Positions 25,026 to 32,082 of a stretch of DNA of 33,932 nt are shown here, piece by piece. Below the pieces are notes generated by a model. The model saw only the letters and a list, made by a program, of their open reading frames with translations. It searched no databases and had not been told where the DNA came from. A program made the position numbers and the translations under genes. Source of the DNA: SIG710 sp045604985 (GTDB lineage Bacteria > Bacillota > Clostridia > Oscillospirales > CAG-272); the NCBI GenBank assembly GCA_045604985.1, contig JAZUPD010000065.1, positions 1 through 33,932 on the forward strand, in the 5' to 3' direction. The first letter of the stretch is position 1. The number at the start of each line of letters is the position of its first letter.

Positions 25026-25865
25026 TTATTTCTTCTTCAAAATTGCCGCAAATCTACATGCTCTCGCATATGCCTCGGCAATATATTCATCTGCCGTCAT
25101 TCTCATATATTTGTCGTTATCATGTCTTCCGGGCTTGCTCTTTCTCGTCAGATTGAAGGTAAGAGGACCTTCAAATCCGCCGACTTTAAGCCTTTTTGCA
25201 ATTCCGTTCCAATCAGCGATTCCGTCAAATGGCAGAAGTTGAAGGTCATCTGTCCATGTTATGCTTCCATTATGGGAGCTTATTCCCAAATTGTCATTTA
25301 AATGTGTGGCAAAAAGCCTGTCACCATAAAGAGAGAGCATATCCTCACCTCTGTTATAGCAAAGTTCATGTCCGCTGTCAAAGCAGAAGCCAACAGCACT
25401 ACTTCCTCTGAAAACCTCCATAAGAGCATGGAGACATTCCTCTCCCACGGCATTTTCGAGAGCAATTTTAACTCCCAGCTTCTCTGCCTCGATTATAACT
25501 CTTGAAAAATTTTCGATTCCCTCGGGTGTTGGGCTGTGTTCCTCAAAGCCTGTAAAAGCTTGGGCAACCATAGTATCAATGCCGTTTTCGGCACAATCAT
25601 GGAGGCAGGCACAAAGAGTATTCACCGCCTTTTCAGATTCCTCGCCCTCCTGCCAGATATCCGCCATCATAGTAAAAGGGGCGTGAAGCGACTGATAGTA
25701 CATACCTATCTCATTGGCAAATTTTTTAATACTTCTTATATCCGAGCCTTCAGACCACTCCGTGAAGAAGCCCGAAAAACCCGCATCCGAAAATTTTCCG
25801 ATCTGATCAATATTCTCAAGTCCAAGACTATCATTGACACCGAGACAAAGCTTATATGGGTACAT
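25026..25865 (-). CDS. Sugar phosphate isomerase/epimerase-like TIM barrel inside the dcw cluster
   Basis: A 279-residue TIM barrel of the AP-endonuclease-2/xylose-isomerase-like superfamily (PF01261). I start at the ATG at 25865 with AAGGA about 7 nt upstream. Likely metal-site residues are H61 (SLHAPF), E137 (ALENAV), D163 and H166 (FDSGHE), H188 and D191 (THLNDN). Two positions usually conserved differ: the common DxHLLP motif reads DDLQLLP, and the last-strand glutamate is replaced (PLTFNLT). Activity may therefore be altered. It lies between the ftsL-like gene and spoVD, where no metabolic gene is expected. The substrate is unknown. Confidence 0.85.
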   Translation of the reverse strand: MYPYKLCLGVNDSLGLENIDQIGKFSDAGFSGFFTEWSEGSDIRSIKKFANEIGMYYQSLHAPFTMMADIWQEGEESEKAVNTLCACLHDCAENGIDTMVAQAFTGFEEHSPTPEGIENFSRVIIEAEKLGVKIALENAVGEECLHALMEVFRGSSAVGFCFDSGHELCYNRGEDMLSLYGDRLFATHLNDNLGISSHNGSITWTDDLQLLPFDGIADWNGIAKRLKVGGFEGPLTFNLTRKSKPGRHDNDKYMRMTADEYIAEAYARACRFAAILKKK

Positions 25866-25930
25866 CAAAATTCCTTTCTTTATATCCTATTGCAAGTCCG
25901 CCCGAAATATGCGGGCGGACTTTCTAAATA

Positions 25931-26764
25931 TCATTTTCCTTTACTTATTGCACTGAGAAGAGTTGAAAGTCCAACATTGCGGTCTTCTTCCTCGTAGGTC
26001 TCTATTACATCCTCATCTCCAAGGCTGATATACTGTCTTGAGACAAGATCCTTTTTTACCATCCCGAGCTTGTTGACTGCTATGTTTTCGATGGTTCTGA
26101 GGTCATTTTTTACCTCAAGTGCAACGAGGAGCTCGCTCTCCTCCTTTGCCATCAGAGACACATCGTTCTGCGCCTCTGCGTAATCACCCGAGGCATCGCT
26201 TACAAGCACCGAGCTGCTTACCACGAGCATAAGAGATACTGCACAAAGCATTACCATAAATACCATTGCAGCCGGAATCCTGCGGAAACTCAAAGCAACC
26301 GAATTCCACCAATCCTCTGCTTTTTCGTTCTTTATCTGATTTCTCACAGCTCTGCGTTCTCTTGTTTTGAGCGTTGCGGGAGCGGTGGATGTTCTTCTCT
26401 GCATTGTATTCTTGTTTTCGGGTCTTTTTGCCTGTGCAGGAGCTTCTCCGAGTTCAATTTTTACCGCTGAAGAACGATTGATGCTCTGTGCTTTGTTACG
26501 ATCAGAGCTGTTATGATACTGAGCTGCGCTTCTTACTGCGCTGTGTCCCGTGCCGCAATAAAAATGACGCATCCTGTAATTATTTTCAAACTCACCGAGT
26601 GTGAGCGGAGCGGAATTTGAACCCCTTGCGCCGTACATTGCCTCTCTGCCGTAGCTATCAGCCGAGATCTGCGCCTGTCTGGCAAGTCCGCGACCGGCAA
26701 ATTGTCTACTCAGATTATAAAAGGCTTGATCCTGATCGTTGCTCTGCACGTTGCGGTTGTACAT
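25931..26764 (-). CDS. FtsL-like septum protein with long cytoplasmic tail
   Basis: A 277-residue bitopic protein in the ftsL position between rsmH and spoVD. About 160 hydrophilic residues, rich in Asn, Arg, Ser and Ala, precede one membrane helix (about 164-188). A short coiled-coil-like stretch (192-222) and the FtsL-style segment IENIAVNKLGMVKK (225-238) follow. FtsL bridges FtsQ/DivIB with the septal synthase. Typical FtsL has about 100-120 residues, so the tail is unusually long. GGAGG lies about 9 nt before the ATG. Assignment rests on position, topology and the C-terminal signature. Confidence 0.78.
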   Translation of the reverse strand: MYNRNVQSNDQDQAFYNLSRQFAGRGLARQAQISADSYGREAMYGARGSNSAPLTLGEFENNYRMRHFYCGTGHSAVRSAAQYHNSSDRNKAQSINRSSAVKIELGEAPAQAKRPENKNTMQRRTSTAPATLKTRERRAVRNQIKNEKAEDWWNSVALSFRRIPAAMVFMVMLCAVSLMLVVSSSVLVSDASGDYAEAQNDVSLMAKEESELLVALEVKNDLRTIENIAVNKLGMVKKDLVSRQYISLGDEDVIETYEEEDRNVGLSTLLSAISKGK

Positions 26765-26787
26765 AGGTTAAATTCCTCCGTAAATTT

Positions 26788-27735
26788 TTATATTTTTTCC
26801 GCAACCCTTAGCTTTGCGCTTCTGGAGCGCGGATTTTCTTCAAGCTCATTTTCACTTGGTAATATCGGTTTTTTCGTGATTATTTTTATCTTTGGCTTGT
26901 TCCCGCAAACGCAAACGGGAAAGTTTTTTGGGCAGTTGCACCCCTGTGCAAGGGAAGCATACGCTTGTTTTACAAGTCTGTCTTCAAGAGAATGGAAGGT
27001 GATTATCGCTATCCTACCGCCGACCGAGAGATGCCTCACAGCTCCGTCGATTGCGGGTCGGATAACATCAAGCTCGCTATTGACCTCTATCCTTATTGCT
27101 TGAAAAGTTCTTTTCGCAGGATGATGTCCCCCCTGCTTTGCCGCCGAAGGCATCGCTCTTTTGATTATATCAACAAGCTCGCCCGTGCTTTCGATGGGCT
27201 TTATGCTTCGAGCCTTCACTATCTCTGCGGCGATTTTTCCGCCAAATTTTTCTTCGCCGTAACCATATATTATTTCTCTCAGCTTGTCCTCGGAATAGGT
27301 ATTGACCACCACCGAGGCGTTAAGGGGATTTCTGTTATCCATTCTCATATCGAGAGGAGCGCTAACATTATAGGAAAACCCTCTCTCGGGTGTGTCAAGC
27401 TGATATGAAGAAACGCCCAGATCCATCAATATTCCGTCTATCTTTTCGATCCCAAGCTCAGAAAGCACCTCGGAAACTTTTGAAAAATTACTTCTCACAA
27501 GAGTGACCTTGTCTCCAAAGGGAGCAAGTCTCTTTCCTGCCGCCGCAATGGCATTTTCGTCCTGATCTATTGCAATAAGTCTTCCTCCACCGCCGAGAGC
27601 ACTTGCAATATGAAACGAATGACCGCCGCCGCCTGCCGTTCCGTCAACATATATCCCGTTTGGCTTTATGGCAAGCCCTTCGATACATTCATCAAGCAAC
27701 ACCGAGCGGTGTTTGAATACAAAATCCTTTTCCAT
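26788..27735 (-). CDS. rsmH: 16S rRNA (cytosine1402-N4)-methyltransferase RsmH
   Basis: A SAM-dependent enzyme (formerly MraW) that methylates N4 of C1402 in the 16S rRNA decoding centre. Its 315 residues match the family. The protein opens with HRSVLLDECIEGLAIKPNG, motif I is YVDGTAGGGGHS, and DGILMDLGVSSYQLD, ERGFSY, GGHHPAKRTFQAIRI and ITFHSLEDRLVK are all present. The start is 5 nt after the mraZ stop, with GGAG inside the end of mraZ, so the two are coupled. Confidence 0.97.
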   Translation of the reverse strand: MEKDFVFKHRSVLLDECIEGLAIKPNGIYVDGTAGGGGHSFHIASALGGGGRLIAIDQDENAIAAAGKRLAPFGDKVTLVRSNFSKVSEVLSELGIEKIDGILMDLGVSSYQLDTPERGFSYNVSAPLDMRMDNRNPLNASVVVNTYSEDKLREIIYGYGEEKFGGKIAAEIVKARSIKPIESTGELVDIIKRAMPSAAKQGGHHPAKRTFQAIRIEVNSELDVIRPAIDGAVRHLSVGGRIAIITFHSLEDRLVKQAYASLAQGCNCPKNFPVCVCGNKPKIKIITKKPILPSENELEENPRSRSAKLRVAEKI

Positions 27736-27740
27736 CGGGA

Positions 27741-28172
27741 TCAGACTCCGTACTTGTCAAAAAGATCGTCATATTCCTCGGGAGCTTCCTCATCAATCTT
27801 TTCATTATAATTGGCTTCGTTCCAGATCTCCGCAAGGTTTCCGCAACCGACTATCATAGCAGTTCCCTTTGAAAGCTCCGCATGCTCACAAAGAGCAGCT
27901 GTCAGCATTACTCGTCCCTGAGAATCGTATCCCGTTTCAAGTGAGTTTCTATATATAAATCGTTTGATATCTCTGCTTTTTGAAGGAGGAATTGCCGAGA
28001 AGAGTGCTTCTGCGTATTTTTCCCATTCTTCAATAGAGTATATAAGGAGGCATTTGTTTTTATGATCTCTTACGATCATGACCTTTTCGCCAAGCATTTC
28101 TCTATATTTGGCGGGAATGAACAATCTGTTTTTCGCATCTATGGAGTGAGAAAACTCGCCGCAAAGATTCAT
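27741..28172 (-). CDS. mraZ: Transcriptional regulator MraZ
   Basis: A 143-residue AbrB-like DNA-binding protein that commonly represses the dcw operon it heads. The start is the ATG at 28172, with AGGAGGT about 8 nt upstream; an in-frame TTG just before that site is unlikely. Two swapped-hairpin repeats are seen: GEFSHSIDAKNRLFIPAKYRE near the start (shown here as GEFSHSIDAKNRLFIPAK) and LETGYDSQGRVMLTAAL later. The C-terminal tail is acidic (EEAPEEYDDLF). It heads the cluster behind a strong promoter. Confidence 0.96.
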   Translation of the reverse strand: MNLCGEFSHSIDAKNRLFIPAKYREMLGEKVMIVRDHKNKCLLIYSIEEWEKYAEALFSAIPPSKSRDIKRFIYRNSLETGYDSQGRVMLTAALCEHAELSKGTAMIVGCGNLAEIWNEANYNEKIDEEAPEEYDDLFDKYGV

Positions 28173-28261
28173 ACTCGACACCTCCTTCAAAAAATAAATA
28201 AAATCATTGAAGCAAAATCAACCACATTTGAATGCATTTTTACGGTAAAATCCGACATTTT

Positions 28262-28306
28262 GCCCCACCACGACTATATTATAATGCATTGCAAATAAAA
28301 ATGCAA
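28262..28306 (-). promoter_or_regulatory. mraZ/dcw promoter with possible MraZ boxes
   Basis: On the minus strand TTGCAT (28301-28306), a 17-nt spacer and TATAAT (28278-28283) form a near-ideal promoter. GTGGTGGGG follows just downstream (about 28262-28270), and GTGGTTG occurs closer to the gene. These resemble the G-rich repeats that MraZ binds, consistent with autoregulation. Confidence 0.68.
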
Positions 28307-28568
28307 TAGTTTTTAGAAAAAATATTTAAAATTTTCAAATTTTTTTTCGCAAAACCACCAAAAAAACGATGTGTTTTTCAAATTTGAGTAAATTTATTTT
28401 ACAAATGTTGCTTAAGTTTCCATAATATGTAATAGTTTACAATATCATACATTGTCGTTTGCAGTCGATAATTTTCCATCATAAACCGACATTTTTTTGA
28501 ATTTTCCGCAAAAACAAAATTTGATGCGATGAAAATGTCGCATAAAGCCGTAAAAAGGGGAGAAAAAA

Positions 28569-28580
28569 GGCGTTTTCGCC
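28569..28580 (-). terminator. Weak hairpin after sigK
   Basis: GGCG-AAAA-CGCC followed by TTTTTT on the minus strand lies about 58 nt past the sigK stop. The stem is only 4 bp, so it is a tentative terminator. Confidence 0.35.
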
Positions 28581-28638
28581 ACAAAAAACATCGTTTTTTC
28601 AGCAAAAACACCTAAAAATGTTGAATTGAGTAAAATAT

Positions 28639-29322
28639 CTATCCGCCCATTGCTTCCCGAAGTCTTTCAAGGGCGCTTTTTTCTATTCTGCTGACATATG
28701 ATCTGGAAATTCCCAGCCTATCCGCAACTTCTCTCTGCGGAAGCGGTTCGCCCCCCAAAAGGCCATATCTGAGATATATTATTTTGCGTTCTCTGTCGCT
28801 GAGTATGCTGTCAACATACCGCCTTGCCTCAGAGGATCTGATGGCTCTCTCGATCTCCTCGCACATTGATTCATCGCTGCTGATAACATCAATATATGTA
28901 AGTGGATTGCCGTCCTTATCAATATCTATCGTTTCATTTATGGAAATCTCTCCTGCCATCTTCTTTTTTGAGCGGAAATACATAAGTATCTCGTTTTGTA
29001 TACATTTAGCACCGTAAGTAGCAAATCTTGCGCCATTTTTCATATTGAAGGAATCTACCGCCTTTACAAGCCCTATCGTTCCCACCGAAACCAGATCTTC
29101 GCTGTCCTTGCTTGTAGAGTAATATTTTCTGACTATGTGGGAAACAAGACGAAGATTATGCAGTATCAACTTTTCCCTCGCCTTCTCGTCGCCCTTACAT
29201 TTCAGCTCAAAGTATTTTTTCTCTTCGTCCTCCTGAAGTGGCGGCGGAAAATTCTGCGGAACGTCAATGCCAAGTATCATGCAAGCAGCCTTGAAGGTCG
29301 CTCCAAGTAAAAATGTAAGCAA
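28639..29322 (-). CDS. sigK: Late sporulation sigma factor SigK, uninterrupted
   Basis: A sigma-70 family factor that in spore formers directs late mother-cell transcription. I start at the TTG at 29322 (AGAGGTG about 6 nt upstream), giving 227 residues. The hydrophobic N terminus (MLTFLLGATFKAACMILGI) resembles the cleavable pro-sequence of sigma-K. Then come PPPLQEDEEKKYFELKCKGDE, region 2 (HNLRLVSHIVRKYY, SVGTIGLVKAVDSF, CIQNEILMYFR) and region 4 (LSDRERKIIYLRYGL, QREVADRLGISRSYVSRIEK). The wording matches sigma-K better than sigma-E. The gene is continuous, with no skin-like insertion. It reads toward mraZ. Confidence 0.9.
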   Translation of the reverse strand: MLTFLLGATFKAACMILGIDVPQNFPPPLQEDEEKKYFELKCKGDEKAREKLILHNLRLVSHIVRKYYSTSKDSEDLVSVGTIGLVKAVDSFNMKNGARFATYGAKCIQNEILMYFRSKKKMAGEISINETIDIDKDGNPLTYIDVISSDESMCEEIERAIRSSEARRYVDSILSDRERKIIYLRYGLLGGEPLPQREVADRLGISRSYVSRIEKSALERLREAMGG

Positions 29323-29379
29323 AAAATCACCTCTTTTCACTTAAATTTTATGCAAACAAATGATTTTTTTGCCTGTACA

Positions 29380-29408
29380 TTGACAGAAGAAAAAAAAAAT
29401 GGTATCAT
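29380..29408 (+). promoter_or_regulatory. Strong promoter of pfp
   Basis: TTGACA (29380-29385), a 17-nt mostly A spacer and TATCAT (29403-29408) lie about 42 nt before the pfp ATG. Confidence 0.78.
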
Positions 29409-29449
29409 ATAGTGGGTGAAATTTGCTTTTAAAGGAAAAGGAGCACAAA

Positions 29450-30688
29450 ATGAACGAGCTTATCGGAAATGCAGTTGTAGGTCAATCCGGAGGACCTACT
29501 GCGGCAATCAACGCAACTCTTTCCGGAGTTATCAGAGGTACTATGGATCTTAAGGAAGAAGGCATCATTCCTAAGCTTTACGGAATGAGAAACGGTATTC
29601 AAGGGCTTCTGGAGGAAAGACTTATCGATCTTTTCGAGGTTTTCGATGACGAAAGCAAGCTCCAAACTCTTGAGCATACTCCCGCTGCCGCCCTTGGTTC
29701 TTGCAGAAAGAAGCTTCCTGAGGCTATCATGGGAGATGAGACATACGAAAAGCTCATTGAAATATTCAAGAAAAACAACATAAGATATTTCTTTTATATC
29801 GGCGGAAACGATTCTATGGACACAGCCGACAAGCTTAGCAAATACAGCGAGCTTTGCGGTTATGAGATGAGAGTTATCGGCATTCCGAAAACAATCGACA
29901 ACGCCCTTCCTATAACCGACCACACCCCCGGATTCGGTTCTGCGGCAAAATATATTGCAACAACAACACAGGAAATAATTCGAGACTGTGCAGTTTATGA
30001 CGTTAAAGCAGTTACCATCATCGAGATAATGGGAAGAGACACGGGCTGGCTTGCGGCTTCCTCTGCTCTTGGCAGACACATCTGCGGTGCTGAACCCGAT
30101 CTCGTTTATCTGCCCGAAAAGGCTTTCGACATGGAAAAATTTTTTGAGGATGTTAATAAGGCACTGGACAGTCATCCCAATGTCGTTATCGCCATCTCCG
30201 AAGGGATCAGGGATGCAGAAGGCAACTATGTCGGTTCTTCAACACAGAGCGGTGCAACAGACGTTTTCGGCCACAAGTATCTTGGCGGAAGCGGCAAGAT
30301 GCTTGAAAATGCCATCAAGGAGCGAATCGGCTGTAAGGTTCGCTCGATCGAGCTTAATCTTTGCCAGAGATGCGCTTCTCACATTGCATCAAAGACAGAC
30401 CTTGACGAGTCTGTTACGGTCGGCAGAAGTGCTGTCCGTGCGGCAGCAGATGGAGCAAGCAGGGTGATGATGAGCATAAACAGAGTTTCGGATTCTCCTT
30501 ATAAGATCGAGGTTGGAACAGTTAACGTTCACGATGTTGCAAACAAAGAAAAGAGCGTACCAAGTGAATTTATAAATCACGAGGGAAACCATCTGACAGA
30601 TGCCTGCATCGACTATCTCCTTCCTCTCATACAAGGCGAAGTCGATATCGAATATAAGAACGGATTGCCAATTCACATTATTCTTTGA
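29450..30688 (+). CDS. pfp: Pyrophosphate-type 6-phosphofructokinase
   Basis: A glycolytic enzyme that phosphorylates fructose 6-phosphate, probably reversibly with pyrophosphate. Starting at the ATG at 29450, with AAGGAG about 7 nt upstream, it has 412 residues. GQSGGPTAAINA opens the protein. GGNDS (118-122) has Asp121 where ATP enzymes have Gly, and PKTIDN (146-151) has Lys147; both are marks of the PPi-dependent group. MGRDTGW (194-200) and the fructose-phosphate site are intact. Ala152 replaces the usual second Asp of TIDND, which is unusual. The gene diverges from sigK and has its own promoter. Confidence 0.92.
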   Translation: MNELIGNAVVGQSGGPTAAINATLSGVIRGTMDLKEEGIIPKLYGMRNGIQGLLEERLIDLFEVFDDESKLQTLEHTPAAALGSCRKKLPEAIMGDETYEKLIEIFKKNNIRYFFYIGGNDSMDTADKLSKYSELCGYEMRVIGIPKTIDNALPITDHTPGFGSAAKYIATTTQEIIRDCAVYDVKAVTIIEIMGRDTGWLAASSALGRHICGAEPDLVYLPEKAFDMEKFFEDVNKALDSHPNVVIAISEGIRDAEGNYVGSSTQSGATDVFGHKYLGGSGKMLENAIKERIGCKVRSIELNLCQRCASHIASKTDLDESVTVGRSAVRAAADGASRVMMSINRVSDSPYKIEVGTVNVHDVANKEKSVPSEFINHEGNHLTDACIDYLLPLIQGEVDIEYKNGLPIHIIL

Positions 30689-30700
30689 TAGATTACGTTC

Positions 30701-30742
30701 ATGAAAGAGGCAAGATTGTTTTAGATTTTGTCTTCTTTCATT
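30701..30742 (+). terminator. Imperfect hairpin after pfp
   Basis: ATGAAAGAGGCAAGA pairs imperfectly with TTGTCTTCTTTCAT shortly after the pfp stop. The stem has mismatches and only a modest T-run follows, so it is a probable weak terminator. Confidence 0.45.
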
Positions 30743-30820
30743 AAACCTGCTTGCACACTATTTTGATATCATAAAATATATGATTTCAAAAAAAGATAAC
30801 TATGAAAAGGACAAAAACAC

Positions 30821-30848
30821 TTGACAAATAAAAATTTTGTGGTATAAT
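30821..30848 (+). promoter_or_regulatory. Consensus promoter of tRNA-Ser
   Basis: TTGACA (30821-30826), a 16-nt spacer and TATAAT (30843-30848) are both perfect hexamers, 53 nt before the mature tRNA 5' end. Confidence 0.8.
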
Positions 30849-30901
30849 GTTATATGCTTTGTAAAGCGGACAAAGTGTATAATAGGATAAAACGTCTATA
30901 T

Positions 30902-30987
30902 GGAGGCATATCGAAGTGGTCATAACGAGGCGGTCTTGAAAACCGTTTGGGGGCAACCCCACGGGGGTTCGAATCCCTCTGCCTCCG
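30902..30987 (+). tRNA. tRNA-Ser (anticodon UGA)
   Basis: The acceptor stem GGAGGCA (30902-30908) pairs with TGCCTCC (30980-30986), with discriminator G at 30987. The anticodon arm CGGTCTTGAAAACCG carries TGA, a long variable arm (TTGGGGGCAACCCCA) marks a class II serine tRNA, and GGGGGTTCGAATCCCTC is the T arm. The 3' CCA is not encoded. It reads UCA and related serine codons. Confidence 0.95.
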
Positions 30988-30997
30988 GCATATGAAC

Positions 30998-31046
30998 ACA
31001 CCATTGAAATCTGAACCCTCAAGTTCGGACTCAATGGTGTTTTTGT
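30998..31046 (+). terminator. Terminator after tRNA-Ser
   Basis: ACACCATTGA (30998-31007) and TCAATGGTGT (31031-31040) form a perfect 10-bp stem with an internal GAAC/GTTC pair in the loop, followed by TTTTGTT. It ends the tRNA transcript 10 nt past the mature 3' end. Confidence 0.85.
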
Positions 31047-31047
31047 T

Positions 31048-31267
31048 ATAAAATCCAGTATTTATGCAGGTTTTCGAGGTCGCATTTTCTTTTTACCACT
31101 CGGACTCAAAATAGAAAAATCCAAATTTCGCAATCCAAAAATTCAAAAACAATCCTTTTCGAACCCTACAGTCTAACTGTACATACCTTATAAATCTTCA
31201 TATACCAAGGCATATTCCTCTTCCTTCTGTGCCGGAGTTTTGTATAGCAGATACAACAGCTAAAAAA
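31048..31267. other. Gene-free junction between tRNA-Ser and the arsenic operon
   Basis: No gene can be supported here. The stretch contains CGGACTCAA (about 31101), which also occurs in the tRNA terminator loop (31026), and GGGTTCGAAAAGG on the minus strand (about 31156-31168), which resembles a T-arm fragment. No tRNA 3'-end direct repeat or integrase is visible. Confidence 0.5.
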
Positions 31268-31303
31268 TTAGGCGGTGATGCAGCTTTTAGCATTACCGCC
31301 TAA
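31268..31303 (-). terminator. Terminator of the arsenic operon
   Basis: TTAGGCGGTGATGC pairs with GCATTACCGCCTAA (one G-T pair) around an 8-nt loop; on the minus strand a TTTTTT run follows. It lies 5 nt past the arsC stop. Confidence 0.88.
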
Positions 31304-31307
31304 CCTT

Positions 31308-31685
31308 TTACAAGTGCTTGATTATAGTTTCGATTCTTTTAATTACTTCAACAAACATCTCATCACTTTGTCCCGTCGGATCGGGTAATCCCCAGTTATC
31401 ATCAAAGGCTCTATCGATGAAAGGACAGCCGACATCGCATCCCATAGAGATAGCTATATCGGGTGACGGAATCTTGTCAAATGTCTTGCTGAACTGTGTA
31501 TGCTCCATATCAATGCCGTAGAGCTGTTTCATCAGCCGTACTGCATCTTGGTTGATCTGCGGCTTTGTTTCTGTTCCCGCTGAGTAAAAGTCAAATTCGT
31601 CACCTCGCAGATATTTACCGAGAGCTTCGGCAATCTGACTGCGGCAGGAATTGTGTACGCAGATAAAGGCTATCTTCTTTTTCAT
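31308..31685 (-). CDS. arsC: Arsenate reductase ArsC, low-molecular-weight phosphatase type
   Basis: A thioredoxin-coupled enzyme that reduces arsenate to arsenite. From the ATG at 31685, one nt past the stop of the preceding gene, it has 125 residues; an upstream in-frame TTG lies inside that gene and is less likely. The phosphatase P-loop is CVHNSCRS with nucleophile C9 and R15. C83 and C87 in MGCDVGCPF are placed for the disulfide relay of the Staphylococcus-type enzyme, and DNWGLPDPTG supplies the general acid. It is last in the operon; the neighbouring thioredoxin-like protein may be its reductant. Confidence 0.92.
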   Translation of the reverse strand: MKKKIAFICVHNSCRSQIAEALGKYLRGDEFDFYSAGTETKPQINQDAVRLMKQLYGIDMEHTQFSKTFDKIPSPDIAISMGCDVGCPFIDRAFDDNWGLPDPTGQSDEMFVEVIKRIETIIKHL

Positions 31686-31686
31686 A

Positions 31687-32064
31687 TCAAAAATCCAACT
31701 TGTGCAGAAGTTTTTCAACGTCTGCTACCTTTAACACCTTGCCCATGGATACAACTTTTTCGTTTACAACAAGGGCGGGCATTCTCATAACACCATATTC
31801 CATCACCTTTGCCATGTCGGTAATATACTCAACCTCTACGGACAGACCCATGTTTTTAGCCGCCTCTTTTGCATACTCGTACTGCTGATGGCAGGATGCA
31901 CAATCTGCGCCCAATACCTTGATGCAACAGATACCGTTTACCTCTTCGCCGCAACATTCGGTTACAAGCTCTTTTGCTTCACTTGTCGGACAACCACCGC
32001 TGCAAGAACAAGCTGGCGTCTTCTTTTCTTCTCCCTTTTTCTTTCCAAAATTAAATAATGCCAT
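31687..32064 (-). CDS. Cys-rich thioredoxin-like protein (redox-active disulfide type)
   Basis: A 125-residue protein whose C-terminal 80 residues match the small redox-active disulfide protein 2/MTH895-like thioredoxin fold. The active-site pair is GADCASC (C55, C58), and the cis-Pro region is MRMPALVVN. The N-terminal 50 residues carry seven more cysteines (C19, 21, 25, 37, 38, 46, 47) in CSCSGGC, ECC and ICC clusters, suggesting metal or arsenite binding, which is inferred. GGAGG lies 8 nt before the ATG. It is 18 nt after the permease gene and one nt before arsC. It may recycle ArsC or hand metalloid to the permease. Confidence 0.88.
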   Translation of the reverse strand: MALFNFGKKKGEEKKTPACSCSGGCPTSEAKELVTECCGEEVNGICCIKVLGADCASCHQQYEYAKEAAKNMGLSVEVEYITDMAKVMEYGVMRMPALVVNEKVVSMGKVLKVADVEKLLHKLDF

Positions 32065-32082
32065 GGTTATAACCTCCGTTTA

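Larger units (their letters stand above)
28173..28638. other. Gene-free A/T-rich region between mraZ and sigK
   Basis: No coding region can be supported here. It holds the mraZ promoter and GTGG-type boxes near 28265-28270, a weak hairpin after sigK, a 12-nt inverted pair AAAAAACGATGT (28361-28372) with ACATCGTTTTTT (28588-28599), and otherwise A/T-rich sequence. Two CCGACATTTT segments (near 28252 and 28487) also recur. Confidence 0.6.

Noticed and set aside
29323..29379. Sigma-E type promoter for sigK (GCATAAAATT)
   Set aside because: The -10-like box is present but no matching -35 element is found at the expected distance.
30786..31034. 82-residue minus-strand open frame over the tRNA
   Set aside because: It is antisense to tRNA-Ser; such GGRGIRTPVGLP-type frames are well-known false genes.
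31140..31170. T-arm-like GGGTTCGAA on the minus strand as a tRNA pseudogene
   Set aside because: No acceptor or anticodon arm can be built around it.
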